The position numbers were made by a program, and so were the translations under genes. Below the pieces are notes generated by a model. It saw only the letters and a program-made list of their open reading frames with translations. It had not been told where the DNA came from and searched no databases. DNA of 64,000 nt from DASXKD01 sp963707905 (GTDB taxonomy: Bacteria; Actinomycetota; Actinomycetes; Streptosporangiales; Streptosporangiaceae). This document shows, one piece after another, positions 1-7,848 of the stretch. Location: contig CAVPSA010000059.1 in NCBI GenBank assembly GCA_963707905.1, positions 1 through 64,000 of the forward strand. The letters run 5' to 3'. Within the stretch, counting starts at the first letter, position 1. The number at the start of each line of letters is the position of its first letter.

Positions 1-2
1 TA

Positions 3-83
3 CCCGGGCTCATCGCGGGTGGCCAGATCCGCTCGGCGGTCACCGCGGCCGCCCTGATGCTGCTGCGCGACCGGCACACCTAG
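3..83 (+). CDS. C-terminal end of an unidentified protein
   Basis: Reading frame 3 is open from the window edge to TAG at 81-83 and encodes a 26-residue tail (PGLIAGGQIRSAVTAAALML then LRDRHT). The Ala/Leu-rich helix followed by a basic end resembles the C-termini of some flavin-dependent oxidoreductases, but it is too short to assign. Its stop overlaps the stop of the convergent lipoprotein gene (80-82, minus strand), so the two genes meet tail to tail with no intergenic terminator. Confidence 0.55.
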   Translation, partial: PGLIAGGQIRSAVTAAALMLLRDRHT

Positions 84-1060
84 GGCTGCTGGAAGTCGGG
101 CTGTGCCCAGATCTTCTCGCGCAGGTACTTCTTGACGGCGCCGATGTACTGCTGGGCCGGTGCGGTGTGCCAGCGCCCGGCGAACCAGCGGCCGACACAG
201 CCCCATTCGTCGCCAGCCCGGTACGTGCCGGCATGCGGCACCGTGTTCAGCCATGTCTCGTAGCCGTCATAGCAGGATCGCCAGATCGCATAGGCGGTGT
301 CCGCGTTCATCGCGGTGGAGTCCGCGATCCCCGGCCAGCTCGACTGCTCGTAGGGATACCTGTTCTGCAGAATCCCCCAGCTCTGCGGGCACAGGCCCGG
401 CTTGCCGTCCACCCCGGGGCCGTGCCCGGGCGGGCAGCCGCTGCTCTCCCAGTCGCCCAGGGTGGTCTGCCGCCACCAGCTCTCCACCGCGGCCTGGGCG
501 AAGACGATGTCCTGGTCGATGCCCCACTTGCAGGCGGCCCAGCGCAGGATCTGCGCGGTCGTCCCGGTGAAGTCCCCGTTGATCCGCGGGGCGATGAGCT
601 GGTCCGCCTGTGGCTCGTCGCCGGCCAGGAACCCGGGCCCGACCGGCTCACCCCTTGCCTGGTTGTAGCGGCGGTTGACGCCCTTGTTCTCGGCGATCGG
701 CCGGGCCCGCACCCACCGGGCACACTGGGCACCCGAAGGCAGCGCCGCGCCCGGCGGCAGCGTATGGAAGTAGGCAGGGCCGCGGCCGGAGGCCCCGGCG
801 CCCTGCCGCGCCGCGGCGCCGGGCAGCAGGGTGCCGCCGGATCCCGCCTCGGCCGCCTGCGCGGCCGCCGTCAGGGCCGCCACGCGCGGGCCGGGCGTGG
901 CGGACGCGGGCAGGCGGTGACCGCGGGACGCGGCAGCCGGGGAATGACCCTGCGGTGCCGCGGTCGCGCACGCGGCCACGGTCAGCAGCAGGCCCAGGAT
1001 CACGGCCACAGAAGCCCGCCGCATCGTCGCCAAGCGCCGCAGAGGTCGCATGACCCGCAT
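80..1060 (-). CDS. Lysozyme-like (transglycosylase-type) lipoprotein
   Basis: A 326-residue exported protein. The ATG at 1060 is chosen over the upstream one at 1150 because it opens a proper signal peptide: Arg-rich n-region, hydrophobic stretch and lipobox VAAC with Cys31, so it is probably lipid-anchored outside the membrane. An Ala/Gly/Pro-rich linker of about 100 residues follows, then a globular domain with the lysozyme-fold helix pattern WGIDQDIVFAQAAVESWW. Glu193 in that motif is the candidate acid catalyst. Several Cys pairs (WAACKWG, SSGCPPG, GLCPQSW, RSCYDG, WGCVGR) suggest disulfides. The likely role is cell-wall cleavage. The substrate and exact family are inferred; no neighbour helps, because the next gene is divergent. 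Confidence 0.62.
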   Translation of the reverse strand: MRVMRPLRRLATMRRASVAVILGLLLTVAACATAAPQGHSPAAASRGHRLPASATPGPRVAALTAAAQAAEAGSGGTLLPGAAARQGAGASGRGPAYFHTLPPGAALPSGAQCARWVRARPIAENKGVNRRYNQARGEPVGPGFLAGDEPQADQLIAPRINGDFTGTTAQILRWAACKWGIDQDIVFAQAAVESWWRQTTLGDWESSGCPPGHGPGVDGKPGLCPQSWGILQNRYPYEQSSWPGIADSTAMNADTAYAIWRSCYDGYETWLNTVPHAGTYRAGDEWGCVGRWFAGRWHTAPAQQYIGAVKKYLREKIWAQPDFQQP

Positions 1061-1198
1061 GAGTACCCCGCCCGGAACAGGGGTGTCAATCGGAACCGCG
1101 ATTCTCGCCGGGCCGGATCCGCGCCGCTGCGATGAATCTGCCCCGGGCATAGCGTCTTACCTGGGTACGCGCCTACCCCGGCACAGGAGGGAACGACG

Positions 1199-1564
1199 AT
1201 GTTCGAGCAGACGAAGGCGTTCAGCGGGTTCTCCGCGGACGACATCCCGGCGGCGAAGGAGTTCTACGGCGAGACGCTGGGCATCCCGGTGTCCGAGGAG
1301 CACGGCATCCTTACGCTGCACATCGCCGGCGGCCGGGACACGATCGTCTACCCGAAGGCCGACCACGTCCCGGCGACGTTCACGATCCTCAACTTCCCGG
1401 TGCCCGACATCGAAGCGGCGGTGGACGAACTGACCGACCGGGGCGTGGCGTTCGAGTACTACGACTTCGTCGACCCCAAGGGCATCAACCGGCAGGGCGG
1501 CCCGCTCATCGCCTGGTTCAAGGACCCGGCCGGCAACGTCCTCTCGGTGATCCAGCTGGACTGA
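1199..1564 (+). CDS. VOC-superfamily (glyoxalase/bleomycin-resistance fold) protein
   Basis: A 121-residue single-domain protein with the two beta-alpha-beta-beta-beta modules of the vicinal oxygen chelate fold. The N-terminal half has a helix with AAKEFYGETLGIPVSE; the second has AVDELTDRGVAFEYYD and ends in the typical AWFKDPAGNVLSVIQ strand. The conserved metal-ligand Glu of true glyoxalases is not clear at the C-terminus, so it may be a binding protein or a lyase of unknown substrate. The start is secure: AGGAGG at 1185-1190 lies eight bases before ATG. It is monocistronic and divergent from the lipoprotein gene. Confidence 0.8.
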   Translation: MFEQTKAFSGFSADDIPAAKEFYGETLGIPVSEEHGILTLHIAGGRDTIVYPKADHVPATFTILNFPVPDIEAAVDELTDRGVAFEYYDFVDPKGINRQGGPLIAWFKDPAGNVLSVIQLD

Positions 1565-1645
1565 CCGGGAGAGCCCCCTGGACTTTGCCTCCGTTTTACG
1601 CTGGGATAGCTGCGCAAACCGGGCTTGTCGGGACCAGGGGGGCAG

Positions 1646-3055
1646 ATGCGGCGGTGGCGTCTTTTTGTGTCGGCAGGGGCGGCGGGGCTGCTGGCCACGG
1701 GGCTTCTCGGCGCCGGAGCCGCGGGCACCGCAGGCGGCGCCACGTTCGTGAACTGGCCACAGTACCTCTACTCACCCGGCCACTCGTCCGACAACACCGC
1801 GGCGGCGACCGTCACCACGGCGAACGCCGCGAGCCTGACGCGGGCCTGGCAGTTCAGCGCGGCCGCGGGTGGCTTCCTGTCCAGCCCGACCGTGTACAAC
1901 GGGGTCATCTACATCGGCGCGAAGAACGGTTACTTCTACGCGCTCAACGAGGCCACTGGCGCGGTCATCTGGCAGCGGTTCATCGGCGTTGTGCCGAGGC
2001 TGACCTGCGGGAAGCAGGGTTTCACAGCCACGGCCACGGTGGCGCCCGACCCGGCGACAGGGAACCCGACGATCTACGTCTACGGCGCGACCGGCTACCT
2101 GTACGCGATGAACACCGCGGACGGGACCGACGTATGGCCACCGGCCCCGGTCGCCATCCCGTCCACCACGGTGAACGACTACTACGCCTGGAGCTCACCG
2201 CTGGTACTGAACGGCAACATCTACGTGGGCATCAGCTCGCAGTGCGACGTGCCACTGGTGCGCGCCGGCCTGGCCGAGTACAGCCAGGCCAGCGGGGCCT
2301 ACGAGAACACGTTCTGGACCACACCGCCGGACACGGTCGGCGCCAGCATCTGGTCCAGCCCGGCCACCGACGGCCAGTCGATCTACATCACCACCGGCAA
2401 CGGTGACCCGGACAGCGACGGCTTCTCGGTCATCCAGCTCAGCCTGTCCCTGTCCCAGGAGGGCATCTGGACGGTGCCGCAGGGGCAGCTCGTCGAGGAC
2501 AGCGACTTCGGCGGCTCCCCGGGCCTGTGGACGGCATTCCTCGGCGGCGTCAGCACCCCGATGGTGGGCGCGTGCAACAAGAACGGCACGTTCTACGCGT
2601 TCAGCACCGCAGCGATCTCGGCAGGCCCGGTGTGGACGCGGAAGACCAGCAAGGGCGGTGAGTGCGATGCCGCGCCGCTATGGGACGGCACGCACCTGTT
2701 CCTGGCCGGCGTGAAGACCACGATCAAGGGCGTCAGGTACGAGGGCTCGATCCGGAAGGTCAACCCGGCTACCGGCGGGATCATCTGGCAGACCGGCCTG
2801 ACCGGGAAGATCATCGGGACGCCCGGAATGGACGGGGCCGGCGTGATCGCCGTCGCCTCCTACGGGGCCCGGGGCGGCGACAACGCGCTCTGGCTGATCA
2901 ACGCCACCAGCGGGCAGATCCTCGACACGATCTCCTACGGCACGTCCAGCACGTTCGCCCAGCCGGTGTTCGCGGACGGCTACCTGTTCACCGCCAGCCA
3001 GGGCCCGCTCGGCCTGCAGGCCTACACCGTCGGCGGCGCGGCGAGCCCGCGGTAG
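1646..3055 (+). CDS. Secreted PQQ-like beta-propeller repeat protein
   Basis: About 469 residues. The ATG at 1646 follows a G-rich stretch and opens a clean Sec signal (MRRWRLF, then an Ala/Gly/Leu core ending near AGGATFVNWP). A TTG at 1625 is a possible longer start. The mature part is a chain of blade repeats with the motif pattern (A/S)SPTVYNGVIYIGAKNGYFYALNEATG and GNIYVGISS, each closing with a W or Y, as in quinoprotein and BamB-like propellers. The calcium/PQQ ligands of real dehydrogenases are not apparent, so a structural or binding role outside the cell is more likely than catalysis. Its last 34 bp overlap the convergent gene on the other strand. Confidence 0.72.
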   Translation: MRRWRLFVSAGAAGLLATGLLGAGAAGTAGGATFVNWPQYLYSPGHSSDNTAAATVTTANAASLTRAWQFSAAAGGFLSSPTVYNGVIYIGAKNGYFYALNEATGAVIWQRFIGVVPRLTCGKQGFTATATVAPDPATGNPTIYVYGATGYLYAMNTADGTDVWPPAPVAIPSTTVNDYYAWSSPLVLNGNIYVGISSQCDVPLVRAGLAEYSQASGAYENTFWTTPPDTVGASIWSSPATDGQSIYITTGNGDPDSDGFSVIQLSLSLSQEGIWTVPQGQLVEDSDFGGSPGLWTAFLGGVSTPMVGACNKNGTFYAFSTAAISAGPVWTRKTSKGGECDAAPLWDGTHLFLAGVKTTIKGVRYEGSIRKVNPATGGIIWQTGLTGKIIGTPGMDGAGVIAVASYGARGGDNALWLINATSGQILDTISYGTSSTFAQPVFADGYLFTASQGPLGLQAYTVGGAASPR

Positions 3056-3471
3056 GCACGCCACCCGCCGCTGTCGCTGATGTCCGCGTGGCGGCCACGC
3101 GTGTCCTCCCCGCGCCGCAAGATCATGCCGAACGACAGCTCCACTGCCCCCGGCGCCCCGGGCGCGCCGCCGCCCGGGGCGGGCGAGGAGCCGGCCGGAT
3201 CCCCGGCCTGGAGTTCCACGATGGACAGTTCCAGTTCCGGGGGCTCCCTGGCGAGCAGGCCGTGCAGCGCCGGCATCGGCACCTGGTAAAGCTCCCCGAG
3301 GATGGCCCTGCCCCCCTCGCCGACCGGGTGCAGCGCGGGAAACTCGTCCCTGATCGAGTAGAACCGGTACCGGGGCAGCGTGCGCCGGGCGCCGAGGAAC
3401 TCCGCGCCGCCGATGTGCCGGTGCAGCCGCCCGCCCCGCATCCCGTCACCGGTCAGGAACATCAGCACCAC
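3022..3471 (-). CDS. Gamma-glutamylcyclotransferase/AIG2-like protein of the purine cluster
   Basis: 149 residues from GTG at 3471, with GGAG six bases upstream. The pattern (FLTGDGM-RGGRLHRHIGGAEFLGARRTLPRYRFYSI, FPALHPV, GRAILGELYQVP, LELSIVELQAG) is that of the GGCT/AIG2-like fold. This fold also forms the C-terminal domain of allophanate hydrolase, and stand-alone copies are frequently carried in purine and urea catabolic clusters. It is the last gene of the xanthine dehydrogenase transcription unit, 76 bp after xdhA, with a strong hairpin in the gap. The substrate is unknown; a role in nitrogen salvage from the allantoin pathway is inferred from context. The C-terminal 35 residues look disordered. 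Confidence 0.6.
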   Translation of the reverse strand: MVLMFLTGDGMRGGRLHRHIGGAEFLGARRTLPRYRFYSIRDEFPALHPVGEGGRAILGELYQVPMPALHGLLAREPPELELSIVELQAGDPAGSSPAPGGGAPGAPGAVELSFGMILRRGEDTRGRHADISDSGGWRAYRGLAAPPTV

Positions 3472-3525
3472 GTGCGTCTCCGTCTATCCGTGGCCAGCGG
3501 CGCCAACGGGCACGCGAGCCGGCCG

Positions 3526-3613
3526 GGCCAAGGTCCCCGTGACGGAGTCACGGGGACCGCAGGTCAGCGGGGGGTTCCGGGCCATCGGGGGTCCGGGGGT
3601 GCCCCCCGGGTGA
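3526..3613 (-). repeat. Copy E (reverse orientation) of the dispersed two-hairpin repeat, at the xdhA 3' end
   Basis: Read on the minus strand this matches the units at 4643, 10075 and 29117. It contains a perfect 12-bp stem with a 3-nt loop (3532-3543 with 3547-3558; core GGTCCCCGTGAC / GTCACGGGGACC). The xdhA stop codon (3548-3550) lies inside the hairpin, and the last ~20 residues of XdhA are repeat-derived. It may act as a terminator or processing site between xdhA and the AIG2-like gene. Confidence 0.65.
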
Positions 3614-6174
3614 TGCTGTGTCCCCCTGGGCTGGCAGGGCCAGCACGATGTCGTCCGGGCGGACCGGCACCCGGCGCAGCGGCCGGCCGGTCGCGGCGCG
3701 GATCGCGGCGACGATCGCCGGGGTCGAGGAGATCGTCGGCGGCTCACCGACGCCGCGCAGCCCGTACGGCGCGTGCGGGTCGGCGAGTTCCAGGATGTCC
3801 AGCTTCATCGGTGGCATGTCGAGAATGGTGGGGATCAGGTAGTCGGTGAACGAGGGGTTGCGTACCGCCCCATCCACCACCTGGATCTCCTCCATCAGCG
3901 CCAGGCCCAGGCCCTGCGCCGTGCCACCGTGGATCTGGCCGGCCAGCGCGAGCGGGTTCATCGCCTTGCCCACGTCCTGTGCCGTGGTCAGCTCGACGAC
4001 CTTGACCAGGCCGAGTTCGGTGTCCACGTCCACCACGGCGCGGTGCGCGGCGAAGGCGTACTGCACGTGCGCGTTGCCCTGGCCGGTCTCCGGGTCGAGT
4101 GGATGGGTCGGCCGGTGCCGCCAGGTGACGGTCTCCTCGATCACCTCGCTGCCCAGCAGCGTCCCCAGTTCACAGAGCACCCCGGCGGCCTGGGACACGA
4201 CCTTGCCGCCCGCCAGGCTGAGGTCACCCGGCGGCACCCCGAACCGGCGCGCGGCCAGCCCGAACACCACGGCACGCACCGCGGTGCAGGCCGCCTGCAC
4301 CGCGCCGCCGGTGACGTAGGTCTGCCGGGACGCCGAGGACGAGCCCGCGCTGCCGACCGTGGTGTCGGCGGGGCGGATGACGACCTGGTCCACGCCCAGT
4401 TCGGTCCGGGCGATCTGGGCCTGGACGGTAACCAGGCCCTGGCCCACCTCGGCGGCAGCCGTGTGCACGGTGACCGCCGGCTCGCCGGCCACCACTTCGA
4501 GCCGGACCCTGGCCGTCGAGTAGTCGTCGAATCCCTCGGAGAAACCCACGTTCTTGATGCCGATGGCGTACCCGATGCCGCGGACCACACCCTCGCCGTG
4601 CGTGGTGTTGGACACCCCACCGGGCAGTTCGCGCAGGTCCGGGCCGTGCTGGCCCGGGGGGGCGACCCCCCTGGAACCCCCCGGTGGCCTGCGGCCCGGT
4701 TCCTCCGTCACCGGGCCGGGGCCGTGCTGGCCCGGGGGGGCGACCCCCCTGGAACCCCCCGATGGCCTGCGGCCCGGTTCCTCCGTCACCGGGCCGGGGC
4801 CGTGCTGGCCTGGGAGGGCGGCGGACCAGGCGGGCGGTGCCGGCATCGGCGCATCCCTGACTCGGCGGAGCAGTTCGGCGACCGGGGCCGCGGAGTCCAC
4901 GACCTGCCCGGTCGGCATCACCGACCCCTCCGACATCGCGTTGCGGATCCGGAACTCCACCGGGTCCAGGCCCAGCCGGCGGGCGCACTCGTCCATCTGC
5001 GACTCGTAGGCGAAGGCCGCCTGGACGGCACCGAACCCGCGCATCGCCCCGCACGGCGGGTTGTTGGTGTACACCGCGTACACGTCGATCGCCACGTTGG
5101 GCACCTCGTAGGGCCCGGCCCCGAGCGTCGCCGCGTTCGCCGCCACCGCGGGGGAACTCGACATGTACGCCCCGCCATCCAGGTAGACGCGGGCCGATAC
5201 GGAAACCAGCCGCCCGGCCGCCGTAATGCCGTGCTCGTAGTAAAGCGTGGCGGGGTGCCGGTGCACGTGGCCGAAGAACGACTCCTCCCTGGAGTAGACC
5301 ATCTTCACCGGACGCCCCGTGTACCGCGCCAGCAGGCACGCGTGGATCTGCATGGACAGGTCCTCGCGCGCACCGAACGCGCCGCCGACGCCGGCCAGCA
5401 CCAGCCGCACCTTGTCCTCGGGCACGCCCAGGCTGGCCGCGATCTGCGCCTGGTCCACGTGCAGCCACTGGGTGGCCACATACAGCTCGATCCCGCCGTC
5501 CTCGGCGGGCACCGCGAGGCCGGACTCGGGGCCGAGGAACGCCTGGTCCTGCATGCCGACCTGATAGCAGCCGGAGACCACGATGTCGGCCGGGGCTTGC
5601 GGGTCTCCCCTCCGGATCCGCACGTGCCTGACCAGGTTGCCGTCCGGATGCACCGGCTCCGCGCCGGGCCGCAGCGCGGCCTCGGCGTCGGTGACCGGGG
5701 TCAGCACCTCGTAATCGACCGTGACCGCGGCGGCCGCGCGGCGGGCCGTTTCCGGGTGATCGGCCGCGATGATCAGTAATGGTTCACCCTGGTAGCGGAT
5801 CTCGCCGCCGGCCAGCACCGGCTGGTCGGCGGCTTCGAGGCCGAACGTCTTGCGGCCAGGCACGTCGTCGGCGCCCAGCACGGCGGCGACCCCGGGCAGT
5901 TTCAGCGCGCCGCTGATGTCCATGGACCGGATCCGGGCCCGGGGGTGCGGGCTGCGCAACGTCGCGCCCCACAGCATGTCCGCCATCCACAGGTCGGAGG
6001 AGAAGGCGAACTCGCCGGTCACCTTGAGGGTGCCATCGGGGCGCAGCACGCTGGCGCCCACGCCCGCGTCGCCGCGCCCGGTGGCCGGTGCAGCGGGTGC
6101 AGCGGGTGCGGGGGGTGCGGCGGGTGCAGCGGGTGCGGCGGGTGCAGCGGGTGCGGGGGTGCCGGGGACGGTCG

Positions 6175-6178
<4 letters not shown>
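3548..6178 (-). CDS. xdhA: Xanthine dehydrogenase, molybdopterin-binding catalytic subunit
   Basis: 876 residues from GTG at 6178, which overlaps the stop of the Fe-S subunit gene by 4 bp (GTGA). It oxidises hypoxanthine and xanthine to urate with the Fe-S and FAD subunits. An Ala/Pro-rich N-terminus made of 9-bp microsatellite repeats precedes the aldehyde oxidase/xanthine dehydrogenase a/b hammerhead (LKVTGEFAFSSDLW) and the molybdopterin domains (GVGGAFGAREDLS, RGFGAVQAAFAYE). The C-terminal GVGEPPTISS motif carries the catalytic Glu of the family. It is longer than usual because of two complete 26-residue in-frame copies (plus a partial third) of a dispersed DNA repeat around residues 460-510, in a variable surface segment. 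No molybdenum-insertion chaperone gene is in the window. Confidence 0.9.
4643..4815 (-). repeat. Copy A: tandem 78-bp dispersed repeat inserted in frame in xdhA
   Basis: Two full 78-bp units begin at 4643 and 4721, with a truncated third at 4799, each opening with GCCGTGCTGG. Each unit has a C/G-run hairpin and a second stem GGCCCGGT / ACCGGGCC. Because 78 is 26 codons the reading frame survives, giving repeats of PGQHGPGPVTEEPGRRPSGG plus SRGVAP in the protein. Sequence-related copies lie between or at the ends of other genes (3526, 10075, 29117, 58090). Confidence 0.85.
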
Positions 6179-6656
<478 letters not shown>

Positions 6657-6666
<10 letters not shown>

Positions 6667-7538
6667 CGCCGCTGCTCCTCCCGGTAGGACTGCCAGGCCC
6701 AGGCCAGAGTGCGCCTGGCCAGCACGGCCAGCGAATGCCGCCGGTAGGCGGCGGTGCCACGCACGTCGTCGATGGGTGCCGCCGCCTCCGCCACCAGTTC
6801 GCCGAACCGCCGCACGGCGGAGGAGGCCAGCGGCCCGCGGGAGTCCCACAGCCCCCGGTCGGCCAGTTCCGCGGCGAGGAACTCCTCGGCGGCAGCCGCC
6901 CGGCGCGGGGTCGGGGCGGCCGAGCCGAAGCCGGTGCCCACCTGCCCGCGCCCGGGATGCAGCGCGATCGCGAACGAGCTCACCGCGATGACCATCGCGT
7001 TCCGCACGCCGACCTTCGAGAACTGCTGCGGGCCGTCGGCCACCGGGACGCGCACCGCGGCGATCAGTTCGTCGCTGTCCAGCGCCGAGCGCTTCACCCC
7101 GGTGTAGAACTCCCTGATCGGGATGTCCCTGGTGCCCCGGACCGAGGCGGCCTCCACCACCGTGTCGTCGGCCAGCAGCGGGGGATGGGCGTCGCCGGCC
7201 GGCGAGGCCGAGCCGAGGTTGCCGCCGACCGTGCCCCGGTTGCGGATCTGCGGTGAGCCGACCGTGCGGGATGCCATAGCGAGCCCGGGCAGCCGGCCGC
7301 CGAGTTCGCCGATCACCCGGGTGTACGGCACACCGGCGCCGAGCCGGATGACCGGGCCGTCGGCCGACCATTCGGCCAGGTCAGCAACCCCGGTGAGGTC
7401 CAGGAGCGCGGCCGGCCTTGACCGGTCGAAGTTGATCTCGACCATCACGTCGGTGCCGCCGGCGAGCGCCCGGGCGCCGGGCTGCTCCGCCTTGATGGCG
7501 AGCGCGTCCGCCCAGGTTGCAGGCCGGAAGAACTCCAT
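6657..7538 (-). CDS. xdhB: Xanthine dehydrogenase, FAD-binding subunit
   Basis: 293 residues of the CO dehydrogenase flavoprotein/FAD-binding PCMH family. FAD-contact motifs are visible: GARALAGGTDVMVEI near residue 25, and TVGSPQIRNRGTVGGNLGSASPAGD near residue 90. The C-terminal CODH-flavoprotein domain follows. It is the first gene of the xdhBCA-AIG2 unit, read leftward from ATG 7538. The region to pucR (7539-7848) holds several TGATCA-centred inverted repeats that probably mediate control. It transfers electrons from the Fe-S clusters to NAD+ or another acceptor. Confidence 0.92.
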
Positions 7539-7663
7539 GACGGACAGTAGAACCCTCGTCGTGGCCAGGAGCCAGGCACAGAAACACCAAAACCGGGGGT
7601 GGCCCGCGCGGGATTGTTTGTGCTTTCCTACAAGCCCGTCCTAGGCTGAAGCCCAGCCAATCA

Positions 7664-7753
7664 TGATCATGGTGTTTCGGCCGCTCCACCGGCACCGCAA
7701 CCATGATCACGGGCACTTTTGGGCGCTATAGAGCCCACAAGTGCCCGTGATCA
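7664..7753. promoter_or_regulatory. Inverted-repeat control region between xdhBCA and pucR
   Basis: This lies in the 310-bp divergent gap 7539-7848. A 21-bp inverted repeat with one mismatch and an 8-nt spacer spans 7704-7724 and 7733-7753 (ends TGATCACGGGCACTT / AAGTGCCCGTGATCA). A second, 10-bp pair is TGATCATGGT (7664) and ACCATGATCA (7700). Three TGATCA cores are therefore spaced about 40 bp apart. Binding by PucR or another purine-responsive regulator is inferred. No tRNA, gene or obvious sigma-70 pair was recognised in the rest of the gap. Confidence 0.6.
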
Positions 7754-7848
7754 AGGAAGCCAGCCGACATGGCTGGTTTCGGATCTCGCTGGCCGTCCTC
7801 CGGCAGCCAGCGCATCAGGGCACAGATGGTTCGCGCGGGAGGCTGACG

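Noticed and set aside
3773..5779. Long open frame on the plus strand opposite xdhA
   Set aside because: It is the antisense shadow of a GC-rich gene; His/Arg/Gly-rich with no family resemblance, and the opposite strand has clear motifs.
7741..7848. pucR start at 7741
   Set aside because: It falls inside a 21-bp inverted repeat, lacks a ribosome site and adds residues unlike the PucR family; GTG 7849 has GGGAGG.
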